A DNA stretch of 5,748 nucleotides, taken from contig JAKADD010000183.1 of assembly GCA_021820825.1 (NCBI GenBank), forward strand, positions 1 through 5,748. Reading direction: 5' to 3'. This DNA comes from Bacillota bacterium. Its GTDB lineage: Bacteria > Bacillota > Bacilli > Alicyclobacillales > SLC66. Positions 1-5,577 of this stretch are shown here, one piece after another. A program made the position numbers and the translations under genes. Below the pieces are notes generated by a model. That model was not told the DNA's origin, did no database searches, and was given only the letters and a program-made list of their open reading frames with translations. Position 1 is the stretch's first letter. The number at the start of each line of letters is the position of its first letter.

Positions 1-710
1 CGCTGTACGGCGATCAAATTCGCTCGATCGTACGGGTTCCACTGTTTAAATCAGGAATGGCGTTTGGCATCATGACCGTCAAGTCGATGGAGCCAAACCA
101 CTTTTCAGAAACCGACATCGCGTTTCTGGAAGATGTGGGCCTGCAACTCTCCTCTGCGCTGTACGTCTCCAAACTCGTGATGGAGTTAAAATTTCAGGCC
201 TCCACAGATGCTCTCACTGGTGTGTTTAACCGCCGCGCCCTGCATGAGATCCGCGATCAGCAGGGACTCAAGGATTTTCTTGAAGAGTTTGTCATTGATC
301 ACGATTTTGAGGATATTCACTCCGTTGCAGTTTTATTGATTGATCTTGACGATTTCAAGCTATACAATGACCAGTATGGTCACGATGAAGGAGATCGACG
401 GCTTGTTGCCTTCACCCAGATCCTGCGCTACGCAACTCCGGGTCACCAACTCATTTTTCGTTATGGCGGCGATGAATTTGTCATTGTACTGCCGAACGCG
501 CTGGAGATCGAAGCACACAACATCGCCAGTCACATCCGCCAGACCGCGTACAAAAACGGCGACCATCGCGGGCAGCCGATGTCCGTCAGCATTGGCGTGA
601 AACACGATACCTGGGAAGAACTCTCAAACCTGATTCGCGAAGCCGATGCGGTCATGTATGACAACAAACGGCGGCGTCAGCCGCAACAGTCGGAAGCGAA
701 TCTGCTTTGA
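1..710 (+). CDS. GAF-GGDEF diguanylate cyclase, 5' end outside window
   Basis: The reading frame is open from the left window edge (first full codon at 3), so this is the C-terminal 235 residues of a longer protein. The ATG at 57 is internal, because the preceding codons read in frame as the end of a GAF-type sensor domain (...RSIVRVPLFKSGMAFG...). That domain continues to about position 190 and is joined by a short helix to a GGDEF domain starting near STDALTGVFNRR (about 201-236). The GGDEF domain looks catalytically complete. LIDLDDFK supplies the metal-binding Asp, NDQYGHDEGD follows, and RYGGDEF is intact (GGDEF codons at 465-479). It should therefore condense two GTP to cyclic di-GMP, probably in the cytosol under control of the GAF ligand. 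The inhibitory I-site (RxxD upstream of GGDEF) is absent: P and Q occupy the R and D positions. No EAL domain follows. It is probably the first visible gene of the unit running into helD. Confidence 0.9.
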   Translation, partial: LYGDQIRSIVRVPLFKSGMAFGIMTVKSMEPNHFSETDIAFLEDVGLQLSSALYVSKLVMELKFQASTDALTGVFNRRALHEIRDQQGLKDFLEEFVIDHDFEDIHSVAVLLIDLDDFKLYNDQYGHDEGDRRLVAFTQILRYATPGHQLIFRYGGDEFVIVLPNALEIEAHNIASHIRQTAYKNGDHRGQPMSVSIGVKHDTWEELSNLIREADAVMYDNKRRRQPQQSEANLL

Positions 711-741
711 TTGAATACGAGTAAAATTGAGTGAGTGTAAC

Positions 742-981
742 ATGATCGTTGAATTGTGCGCCTCGAATGACATGGCGTCTTATATTGATCTGCTCGAATC
801 CGAAGGATTCGAGATAGTGGCTTATTCGTGTTTGGACCGCTGCGAGTTATGCATTCTAAGACCGTTCGCCTTTGCGAACGGTCAGCTTCTGGAGACTGCT
901 GATCCGGATGCGCTGCTGAGTCTGCTGCGCGCCATGAAAGTGGAGGAAGACGCTCTTGCGGCCAACGACGATGACTGGTGA
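742..981 (+). CDS. DUF1450 (YuzB-like) small Cys-rich protein
   Basis: This is a 79-residue protein that I recognise as the DUF1450 family, typified by B. subtilis YuzB. The N-terminus MIVELCASN and the core CLDRCELCILRPFAFANGQ match the family pattern C-x3-C-x2-C followed by PFAxVNG. Cysteines are at 6, 30, 34 and 37, with an acidic tail ending NDDDW. The family has no established function. The Cys spacing suggests metal or Fe-S binding, or thiol chemistry, in a small thioredoxin-like fold; that is inference. I chose the ATG at 742 because family members begin at this residue. An in-frame TTG at 727 would add five residues with no better ribosome binding site. The site before 742 is weak (GAGTGAGTG). 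The gene lies 31 bp after the GGDEF gene and 63 bp before helD, which suggests cotranscription. Two perfect hairpins fall inside its coding sequence (793-813 and 860-883). Confidence 0.85.
   Translation: MIVELCASNDMASYIDLLESEGFEIVAYSCLDRCELCILRPFAFANGQLLETADPDALLSLLRAMKVEEDALAANDDDW
793..813 (+). repeat. Perfect 9-bp inverted repeat with 3-nt loop inside the DUF1450 gene
   Basis: The arms are CTCGAATCC (793-801) and GGATTCGAG (805-813), separated by GAA. All nine pairs are Watson-Crick. The repeat lies within codons for the LLESEGFEI segment. No T-run follows, so it is not an intrinsic terminator. Confidence 0.75.
860..883 (+). repeat. Perfect 10-bp inverted repeat with 4-nt loop inside the DUF1450 gene
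   Basis: The arms are GACCGTTCGC (860-869) and GCGAACGGTC (874-883), separated by CTTT. It overlies the codons of the conserved RPFAFANG motif, just after the Cys cluster. No U-tract follows (AGCTTCTGG), so intrinsic termination is unlikely. It could pause ribosomes, stabilise the transcript or bind a protein; the function is unknown. Confidence 0.75.
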
Positions 982-1011
982 ACAGCAGTCCACACGCCGT
1001 CTGAACAGCAG
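979..1011 (+). repeat. Short direct repeat TGAACAGCAG before helD
   Basis: The 10-mer TGAACAGCAG occurs at 979-988, where its TGA is the DUF1450 stop codon, and again at 1002-1011, a 23-bp period. The second copy is part of a small inverted repeat, GTCTG-AACAG-CAGAC (999-1013). The meaning is unclear. Confidence 0.45.
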
Positions 1012-1030
1012 ACTTTCGCAAAACACCAAC

Positions 1031-1037
1031 GAGGAGG
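1031..1037 (+). promoter_or_regulatory. Ribosome binding site fixing the helD TTG start
   Basis: GAGGAGG lies 7 nt upstream of the TTG at 1045. No ATG or GTG start for the helD frame lies at comparable spacing, so this site decides the unusual TTG start. Confidence 0.85.
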
Positions 1038-1044
1038 ACCGCCT

Positions 1045-3246
1045 TTGCCCCCGTCCGAAGAATTGCAACGCGAACAAACCTACCTGACCTCAATCCAGTC
1101 ACACATCGAACACGCCATTGAAACTGCCAGAGGGGATATCAGACAATCCCACGACTACACCCAGATCGTCATAAACACAGTCATGCAAAATCAGAGCATC
1201 CAACTCGAACGGTCTCTCAAGCAGCCCTATTTTTCTAAAATATCCTGTCAGGAACACGGAGAGCGCAACGTAGAGGACTTCTACATTGGACGTTTCGGAC
1301 TGTTTGATCGTGAAACTCTTGCGCCTTACGTTATCGACTGGCGTTCACCAATTGCCAATCTGTACTACGACGAATCGTTTGCGAATATTCCCGTTCAGGT
1401 CGATCGCGCAACCGAACTGCGTTTTGACGTGCAACGCAAACGCCACTTTGAACTGCGAGACGGAAAACTGGTCCAGTTTTTTGACAGCACGAGTACGCTC
1501 CGAACCGACGAGCCGCTCCTCAAGCGGCTGCAAGCCAAATCGGAACAGCGCATGAAAGATATTGTCGAAACGATCCAGGCGGACCAGAATCGGGTGATTC
1601 GCGCCGATCCCAATCAACTTCTGATCGTGCAGGGAGTTGCTGGCAGCGGCAAAACAACGATTGCGCTGCATCGCCTATCCTACCTCGCTTATCAACAAAA
1701 GGGGCGTACGACATTCGGCAATTTTCTGGTGATCGCCCCCAATCGTCTGTTTATCAATTACATCTCTGACGTGCTCCCAAATCTCGGCGTCGAAGGCGTG
1801 ACGCAGACAACCTGGGAGGAACTGCTGCTCGCGCTGCTGCCAAAGCGTATACGCCTCCAGAACCATCAGAAAAAGGTCCAGCTGTTCATCGATGGCGCTG
1901 CGTCAACAGAACAGTTCAGCAGGGACACTGTGGCCAGAGCGGCCCTTCTGCGCAGCCATATGGCGATGAAAGAACTGCTGGACCGTTATGTTGAGCACCT
2001 GTTGACACATGCGATTCCCGATGACGATCTGATTCTCGACGCAGAGCATGTGATGTCCAGAGAACAGATCGCGCAGAAATTCCATCATGACTTTGCCCAT
2101 TATCCATACATCAAGCGTCGTGAACGACTGATTGCCGCTCTCCGCGCCTGGAGTGCGGACGCACTGACGGAAGTCTCCGGACAGATCGCGAAACGGTGCG
2201 CCGGACGCTATCTCGAAGCCGATGCGCAGACACAGGCGCTCAAACAGAGATATGAAAAGGCGCTTGACCGTTACTGCCAAAAAATCCGGGCAGTCGACAT
2301 TTTCACATCGTACCGGATGCTCATTACGACGAAAAAAAGCGTCCTCTGGTTAATCAAGCGAACTGGAAACCCAGACTGGCTTGGCGACGCCGACGGCATC
2401 GCGTCCTGCCTGCAGTTCACGCTTACGGACCACGCCTATGAATGGGAAGATATCGGCGGTCTGTTCTACCTCACCTATCGTCTCCACGGTCTGGACAAAC
2501 GACGGCCCTTCAGCCACATCATCGTCGATGAAGCGCAGGACCTTGGACCATTTCAAATCTACTTGCTGCGCCTTCTTTGCAATCAGGACGCGATCAGCGT
2601 GTTCGGCGATCTCTCACAATCGATTTACGCCTTTAAAGGACTCGGCGACTGGCGCGCTATTCCGGCGGGGCTCTTTGCCAAACCGCCCCGCCGCGAAACC
2701 CTGCAGCGCAGTTATCGTTCGACCATCGAGATTATGTCGCTCGCAAACGAGGTGCTCGCGCACTGGAACAATCCGGACAAAGTGCTGGCAGAACCCGTGC
2801 TCCGCCATGGGAAACCACCTGAACGCGTGACTGCCTGCGATGAGCGCGCAGCGATCGCTCAGTTGGCTGGCGATCTGCTTGCTCTCCGGGAGGCGGGAAT
2901 GCACAACATCGCGATTATCGACAAATCACTCGCCCGTTGCAGAGTGCTGGGCGATCTCCTGACGGGCCTCGAACAGCGAGTCAACGTGATCACCGATAAG
3001 GAGACGCGCTATGAAGGCGGCGTCAGTGTCGTCTCTGTCTACTTTGCCAAGGGCATGGAATTTGACGCGGTCATCATCATCAATCCCACGGAACAGAAAT
3101 TCGACAGCCAAAATGCCGTCGATGTCAAACTGCTGTATGTCGCCATGACCAGAGCCCTGCATCGGCTGTACATCTACCACTGGGATCCGCTTACGTCCCT
3201 CATTTCTGCGCAGTCAGGCTGTCTGCATACGACCGCGCCGCACTAG
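1045..3246 (+). CDS. helD: HelD-family superfamily 1 helicase-like RNA polymerase recycling motor
   Basis: This 733-residue protein has a UvrD/Rep-type ATPase core. Walker A is GVAGSGKTT (residues 197-205, Lys203) and Walker B is VDEAQD (D495, E496). Motif III is GDLSQSIY (521-528), motif IV is QRSYRST (554-560), motif V is YFAKGMEFD (666-674) and motif VI is YVAMTRA (698-704, Arg703). The N-terminal 190 residues lack helicase motifs. They begin with a charged, coiled-coil-like segment and contain DWRSPIANLYYD (from residue 98), a hallmark of HelD. About 290 residues separate Walker A and B, which fits the inserted arm in domain 1A. HelD proteins insert arms into RNA polymerase and use ATP to strip stalled enzyme from DNA. 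The length is close to B. subtilis HelD (about 774). DNA helicase IV is the alternative name, but the N-terminus favours HelD. The TTG start is set by GAGGAGG at 1031-1037. The gene is probably cotranscribed with the DUF1450 gene. Confidence 0.92.
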   Translation: MPPSEELQREQTYLTSIQSHIEHAIETARGDIRQSHDYTQIVINTVMQNQSIQLERSLKQPYFSKISCQEHGERNVEDFYIGRFGLFDRETLAPYVIDWRSPIANLYYDESFANIPVQVDRATELRFDVQRKRHFELRDGKLVQFFDSTSTLRTDEPLLKRLQAKSEQRMKDIVETIQADQNRVIRADPNQLLIVQGVAGSGKTTIALHRLSYLAYQQKGRTTFGNFLVIAPNRLFINYISDVLPNLGVEGVTQTTWEELLLALLPKRIRLQNHQKKVQLFIDGAASTEQFSRDTVARAALLRSHMAMKELLDRYVEHLLTHAIPDDDLILDAEHVMSREQIAQKFHHDFAHYPYIKRRERLIAALRAWSADALTEVSGQIAKRCAGRYLEADAQTQALKQRYEKALDRYCQKIRAVDIFTSYRMLITTKKSVLWLIKRTGNPDWLGDADGIASCLQFTLTDHAYEWEDIGGLFYLTYRLHGLDKRRPFSHIIVDEAQDLGPFQIYLLRLLCNQDAISVFGDLSQSIYAFKGLGDWRAIPAGLFAKPPRRETLQRSYRSTIEIMSLANEVLAHWNNPDKVLAEPVLRHGKPPERVTACDERAAIAQLAGDLLALREAGMHNIAIIDKSLARCRVLGDLLTGLEQRVNVITDKETRYEGGVSVVSVYFAKGMEFDAVIIINPTEQKFDSQNAVDVKLLYVAMTRALHRLYIYHWDPLTSLISAQSGCLHTTAPH

Positions 3247-3277
3247 ACCAACTGTTGTGTACATTGAGATATATTAC

Positions 3278-3302
3278 AACGAAATTACATATTTGTTTCG
3301 TT
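3278..3302 (+). repeat. Perfect 7-bp inverted repeat between helD and the SGNH gene
   Basis: The arms AACGAAA (3278-3284) and TTTCGTT (3296-3302) are separated by an 11-nt AT-rich loop. The right arm overlaps the presumed -35 region of the SGNH-gene promoter, which would suit an operator. Alternatively it is a weak terminator for helD: the sequence after it is T-rich (TATATTTCTCC), but the stem has only two G-C pairs. No better terminator is seen after helD. Confidence 0.5.
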
Positions 3303-3328
3303 TATATTTCTCCATTTTGTGCTATAAC
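3301..3328 (+). promoter_or_regulatory. Candidate extended -10 promoter for the SGNH gene
   Basis: TGCTATAAC contains TATAAC at 3323-3328 preceded by TG at 3320-3321, an extended -10 element. A weak -35, TTTATA (3301-3306), sits 16 bp upstream. The predicted start near 3335 leaves a leader of about 28 nt before the GTG. Confidence 0.55.
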
Positions 3329-3350
3329 CACTAATAAGATAGCTGAACCT

Positions 3351-3355
3351 GGAGG
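3351..3355 (+). promoter_or_regulatory. Ribosome binding site fixing the SGNH-gene GTG start
   Basis: GGAGG lies 7 nt upstream of the GTG at 3363. It rules out the longer open frame from 3255, whose extra residues come from the AT-rich leader and would bury the signal peptide. Confidence 0.85.
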
Positions 3356-3362
3356 CGAGTGT

Positions 3363-4190
3363 GTGGCGTACTTTCGGAAACTCTTACCTGCCCTGGCCGC
3401 GCTCGCTGTCACAGCGCCGTTTCTGACCTCCCCCGCATTCGCCGCAACCGGACACTCCTCAGCACAGCGTGTGAATTCGCACCCGCGCGCTGTCCGACAC
3501 TACAAGAAGGCGCCGCGGACAGACGGCCGCGCTGCAACCGTGATCATATTTGGATCTTCCGTCGCCGATGGATGGGTGGATCCCACAGGCGGCGGCTACC
3601 TCCGGCGTGCATTCGCGCAGTATCAAAACGTTTCCGCGATTCCGTACAGTGTAATCAGCGACGCCGTTCCTGGCGCTCCGATCACGCAAGAAGAAGGAAT
3701 GTACCAACAATGGATCGCCACCCAGCACCCTCAGGTGTTGGTGATCTCCTGGGGAACGCTGGACGATGCTCACGCCAATACGCCTTTCAGCGTTTTTGAC
3801 AGCCAAGTCCGCCAGCAGATCGCAATGGGTCTGGCGGCTCACGCCGTTGTGCTGGTTGTGACGCCGCCCGTAACCAAAGCGTCCTATACGACCTACCAGA
3901 TCCAGGAACCGGCGTATCTGGCGCAGGAAATGGCGGTTGCCAGGAGTTTTGACAGCCCGAACGTTTACGTATTTAATGTCTTTGCGCAAATGAAACACTA
4001 TCTGGCCGACCATAACCAGACGTATCTGCCGTATATGGCGAACAGCTGGCATCCCAACAGTCGTGGGCACGAACTGGCGGGCAACCTGCTGGTTCAGGAC
4101 ATGCTGGTGCAGTTTGGTCTGTCCGGTATTCACTTTGTTGCGCCATCCGCGCCATCCGCAGCGGTCGGCAATGCAAATTCCGGACAGTAA
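3363..4190 (+). CDS. Secreted SGNH/GDSL-like hydrolase
   Basis: This 275-residue protein has a classical signal peptide: RK at residues 5-6, a hydrophobic core LLPALAALAVTAPFL, and a likely cleavage after AFA (27/28). It should be exported across the membrane. After a basic linker, IIFGSSVADGW places Ser66 in block I, with GSS instead of GDS. GGGYLRRAF follows. Block III is VISWGTLDDAH (from residue 127), with Leu133 where the oxyanion Asn of GTND would sit. Block V is NSWHPNSRGHELAG, giving His230 with Asn227 at the usual Asp position of DxxH. The family consists of esterases, lipases and acetylhydrolases acting on lipids, polysaccharides or peptidoglycan; the substrate here is unknown. Because two consensus residues differ, activity is likely but not certain. 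The tail is Ala/Ser/Pro-rich with no anchor or lipobox. The GTG start is set by GGAGG. It converges on the dioxygenase gene with only 30 bp between stops and no visible terminator. Confidence 0.82.
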   Translation: MAYFRKLLPALAALAVTAPFLTSPAFAATGHSSAQRVNSHPRAVRHYKKAPRTDGRAATVIIFGSSVADGWVDPTGGGYLRRAFAQYQNVSAIPYSVISDAVPGAPITQEEGMYQQWIATQHPQVLVISWGTLDDAHANTPFSVFDSQVRQQIAMGLAAHAVVLVVTPPVTKASYTTYQIQEPAYLAQEMAVARSFDSPNVYVFNVFAQMKHYLADHNQTYLPYMANSWHPNSRGHELAGNLLVQDMLVQFGLSGIHFVAPSAPSAAVGNANSGQ

Positions 4191-4220
4191 CCATGACAGC
4201 GCCGCCGCTCTGCCAAGCGT

Positions 4221-5054
4221 TCAGTTCACGCGATACGATGCGCACAGCATCCCGTAATACGTGGGCACCTGGTAGGACACCAGCCGCCCCCGCAGCGGAA
4301 CAGTCTCGTGGATTCCAAGCAGCACCGCCATCTGCCACAGACTGTCCGGTTTGGCAGCCGCCACAAATTCAGAATCAAAATGCAGGAGTTGCTCCAAATG
4401 ATTGTTGCGTACGATGTCGCACATCTGCTCATCGTACGCCATGGCCGCGGCGTCAAAGCCGTAGGGGCCGTCGGCGGAGTGCGCGTGGCCCTGGTCAGCG
4501 CTCGCCACAAATGCGATTCGTTTCCCACTCTGCAGAGCCACTTTGGCGATGATCCGGCCAAGTTCAACCAGTGGTTCCAGCCCATGGTCCCGAGTCGTGG
4601 TTATGATGACAACATTCGGCTGCGAGTTCCCTTTCCCGGCCAGAAACCACAGGGGAATGAATGAACCCCAATCAAGCGGCAGCACAGAAGCGTCTCCGGA
4701 TGCCGTTCCGAATGCAACGCCCCGGACAGGGATCTGCTCCGCCTTTGCAGCCTGCAGCAATTGCAGCGCCAATTCCCGATCGTGCTTCAACTCCATGTCC
4801 ACATGCACGCCGTATTTGCCCAGACGTCCTGCGGCAAACGAGGTCGTGGCGATTGCCACAGCCCCTTCGACGCGAAATCCATGCGGCGTCGCCAGAACAA
4901 TCGTGTCTGGCGAACAGGCGGACATCTCCTTGCCAAGTTCAATCATGCCTGCCCGTGTAGGATCGAAACGCTGCCGATCCTTTCCTGCGACCTCGGGAAT
5001 GATTTCGAATCCATGCGGCGCAACGCAAGCGTAGACTATGCCAGCCACGGCCAC
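4221..5054 (-). CDS. LigB-type (class III) extradiol ring-cleavage dioxygenase homologue
   Basis: This 277-residue protein resembles the LigB/DODA/Memo fold. LigB enzymes use Fe(II) held by two His and a Glu to open catechol-type rings. The expected N-terminal signatures are present: VAPHGFEIIPE (His14) and LATPHGFRVEG (His58) give the two metal His positions. ASADQGHAHS (His190, His192) resembles the active-site His region. GFDAAAMAYDEQM offers Glu209 as a possible third ligand; that assignment is inferred by order, not alignment. DWGSFIPLWFL (from 128) is also typical. The true substrate is unknown, since many such Bacilli proteins are uncharacterised. The first possible in-frame start is GTG at 5054. 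GTG at 5048, giving MAGIVYACVAPHG, is equally plausible. AAAGGA lies 4 nt before the former and 10 nt before the latter. The gene is divergent from an HxlR regulator, which probably controls it. Confidence 0.8.
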   Translation of the reverse strand: MAVAGIVYACVAPHGFEIIPEVAGKDRQRFDPTRAGMIELGKEMSACSPDTIVLATPHGFRVEGAVAIATTSFAAGRLGKYGVHVDMELKHDRELALQLLQAAKAEQIPVRGVAFGTASGDASVLPLDWGSFIPLWFLAGKGNSQPNVVIITTTRDHGLEPLVELGRIIAKVALQSGKRIAFVASADQGHAHSADGPYGFDAAAMAYDEQMCDIVRNNHLEQLLHFDSEFVAAAKPDSLWQMAVLLGIHETVPLRGRLVSYQVPTYYGMLCASYRVN

Positions 5055-5095
5055 CCGTTCCTTTCGCGAATCACGGTTGCTTGACGTTCATCCAT
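5036..5095 (-). CDS. Possible 19-residue leader peptide overlapping the dioxygenase start
   Basis: On the minus strand, ATG at 5095-5093 has a better ribosome binding site (GGAGG at 5107-5103, 7 nt spacing) than the dioxygenase GTG itself. It reads MDERQATVIRERNGWPWLA and stops with TAG at 5038-5036, inside the first codons of the dioxygenase in another frame. Such overlap suits translational coupling or a leader peptide. It has no recognisable homology. An alternative is a genuine or artefactual frameshift fusing this start to the dioxygenase, though the dioxygenase frame already looks complete at its N-terminus. Confidence 0.4.
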   Translation of the reverse strand: MDERQATVIRERNGWPWLA

Positions 5096-5102
5096 GCAAC
5101 GA

Positions 5103-5107
5103 CCTCC
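5103..5107 (-). promoter_or_regulatory. GGAGG ribosome binding site of the leader ORF
   Basis: CCTCC on the plus strand reads GGAGG on the minus strand, 7 nt before ATG 5095. It lies about 50 nt upstream of the dioxygenase GTG, too far to serve that codon directly. Confidence 0.55.
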
Positions 5108-5120
5108 GAAGACGCCCCGC

Positions 5121-5170
5121 TAACTTTTTGTACGTTCATTATCTCAAATAACTTACTTTTGTCAAACGTA
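5121..5170. promoter_or_regulatory. Candidate operator region for the divergent HxlR regulator
   Basis: Two related stretches flank the dioxygenase -10: TAACTTTTTGTACGTT (5121-5136) and TTACTTTTGTCAAACGTA (5153-5170). They share TNACTTTT, GT and ACGT. Their outer ends also form an inverted pair, TACGTT (5131-5136) and AACGTA (5165-5170). The second stretch contains TTAC-tttt-GTCA, one mismatch from a 4-4-4 inverted repeat, and covers the dioxygenase -35. Binding there could repress both directions. The assignment rests on position and pattern only. Confidence 0.35.
5138..5165 (-). promoter_or_regulatory. Sigma-A-type promoter for the dioxygenase gene
   Basis: On the minus strand, a perfect -35 TTGACA (5165-5160) is followed after 16 bp by GATAAT (5143-5138), five of six matches to TATAAT. 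The predicted start is near 5131, giving about 36 nt to the leader-ORF ATG and about 77 nt to GTG 5054. This is the strongest promoter in the window. Confidence 0.75.
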
Positions 5171-5181
5171 TGTGTTACAAT
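5153..5181 (+). promoter_or_regulatory. Candidate promoter for the HxlR regulator
   Basis: TGTTACAAT contains TACAAT at 5176-5181 preceded by TG at 5173-5174 (extended -10). A poor -35, TTACTT (5153-5158), lies 17 bp upstream. The start would fall near 5188, giving a leader of only about 14 nt that just includes the GGAGG at 5189. Confidence 0.45.
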
Positions 5182-5188
5182 TTGGGGC

Positions 5189-5193
5189 GGAGG
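5189..5193 (+). promoter_or_regulatory. Ribosome binding site fixing the HxlR regulator start
   Basis: GGAGG is 8 nt upstream of ATG 5202 but only 2 nt from ATG 5196, so 5202 is the likely start. The more upstream GTG at 5172 overlaps the promoter -10 region and is excluded. Confidence 0.8.
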
Positions 5194-5201
5194 TTATGGC
5201 T

Positions 5202-5513
5202 ATGGACAATGATCATTTGTGCCCAAAATTCGAGTCGGCGTTTGCCCTGCTTGGGAAACGCTGGACGGGACTCATCATTCGTGTCTTGATGGATGGGCCA
5301 AAGCGTTTCAAAGACATTTCCGACATGATTCCCAACATGAGCGACCGTATGCTCGCCGAACGCTTCAAGGAACTGGAGATGGCGGGGCTCATCATCCGCC
5401 ACGTCTATCCCGAGACTCCGGTGCGGATCGAATACACATTGACCGCAAAGGGCAAGGATCTTGGTCCAGTGATGAATCAGGTGCAGGAGTGGGCCAACGT
5501 GTGGATGCCCTAA
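5202..5513 (+). CDS. HxlR/DUF24-family (CatR/YodB-like) redox-sensing transcriptional regulator
   Basis: This 103-residue winged-helix protein begins MDNDHLCPKFESAFALLGKR. Cys7 followed by PK is the conserved redox-sensing Cys of the MarR/DUF24 subfamily. LIIRVLMDGPKRFKDISDMIP and SDRMLAERFKELEMAGLI form the helix-turn-helix, and VYPETPVRIEYTLTAKG forms the wing. The C-terminal helix QVQEWANVW is probably for dimerisation. B. subtilis YodB and CatR, which it resembles, are repressors that leave DNA when quinones or diamide modify this Cys. YodB carries additional C-terminal Cys, but this protein ends at WMP with Cys7 as its only cysteine, the pattern I associate with CatR. It is divergent from the dioxygenase gene, so that gene and its own promoter are the likely targets. 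Direct sensing of quinones is inferred. It converges on the amidase gene 51 bp away. Confidence 0.9.
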   Translation: MDNDHLCPKFESAFALLGKRWTGLIIRVLMDGPKRFKDISDMIPNMSDRMLAERFKELEMAGLIIRHVYPETPVRIEYTLTAKGKDLGPVMNQVQEWANVWMP

Positions 5514-5545
5514 ACAACACCGAAACAGGGCGCCGTCTGGAATTG

Positions 5546-5577
5546 TTTCACACTCAGCCTGAAATTATTTCACACTC
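5546..5577 (+). repeat. Direct repeat TTTCACACTC in the convergent gap
   Basis: TTTCACACTC occurs at 5546-5555 and 5568-5577 (22-bp period), the second overlapping the end of the amidase gene. GCCTGA (5557-5562) and TCAGGC (5578-5583) could pair across a 15-nt loop. This is a poor terminator candidate, but the only structure seen between the two convergent stops. Confidence 0.35.

Noticed and set aside
727..741. TTG start adding five residues to the DUF1450 protein
   Set aside because: The family begins at MIVE(F/L)CASN and the TTG has no better ribosome binding site.
860..890. Intrinsic terminator at the 10-bp hairpin
   Set aside because: The stem is strong but no T-run follows, and it lies mid-gene with conserved coding sequence continuing.
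677..1102. Minus-strand open frame across the DUF1450 gene and the start of helD
   Set aside because: The translation is Arg/Ser-rich with no family resemblance. It spans two recognised plus-strand genes.
2381..2830. Second plus-strand frame inside helD
   Set aside because: It is Ser/Thr/Pro/Arg-rich shadow translation of the helicase core in another frame.
3255..3362. N-terminal extension of the SGNH protein from ATG 3255
   Set aside because: It would start upstream of the predicted promoter, has no ribosome binding site, and would place 36 residues before a perfect signal peptide.
3459..4133. Long minus-strand open frame (224 codons) opposite the SGNH gene
   Set aside because: It is fully antisense to a gene with a signal peptide, ribosome binding site and SGNH blocks. 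Its translation is basic, low in recognisable motifs and lacks a ribosome binding site of its own.
4191..4220. Bidirectional terminator between the SGNH and dioxygenase genes
   Set aside because: The 30-bp gap has no inverted repeat with a T-run on either strand.
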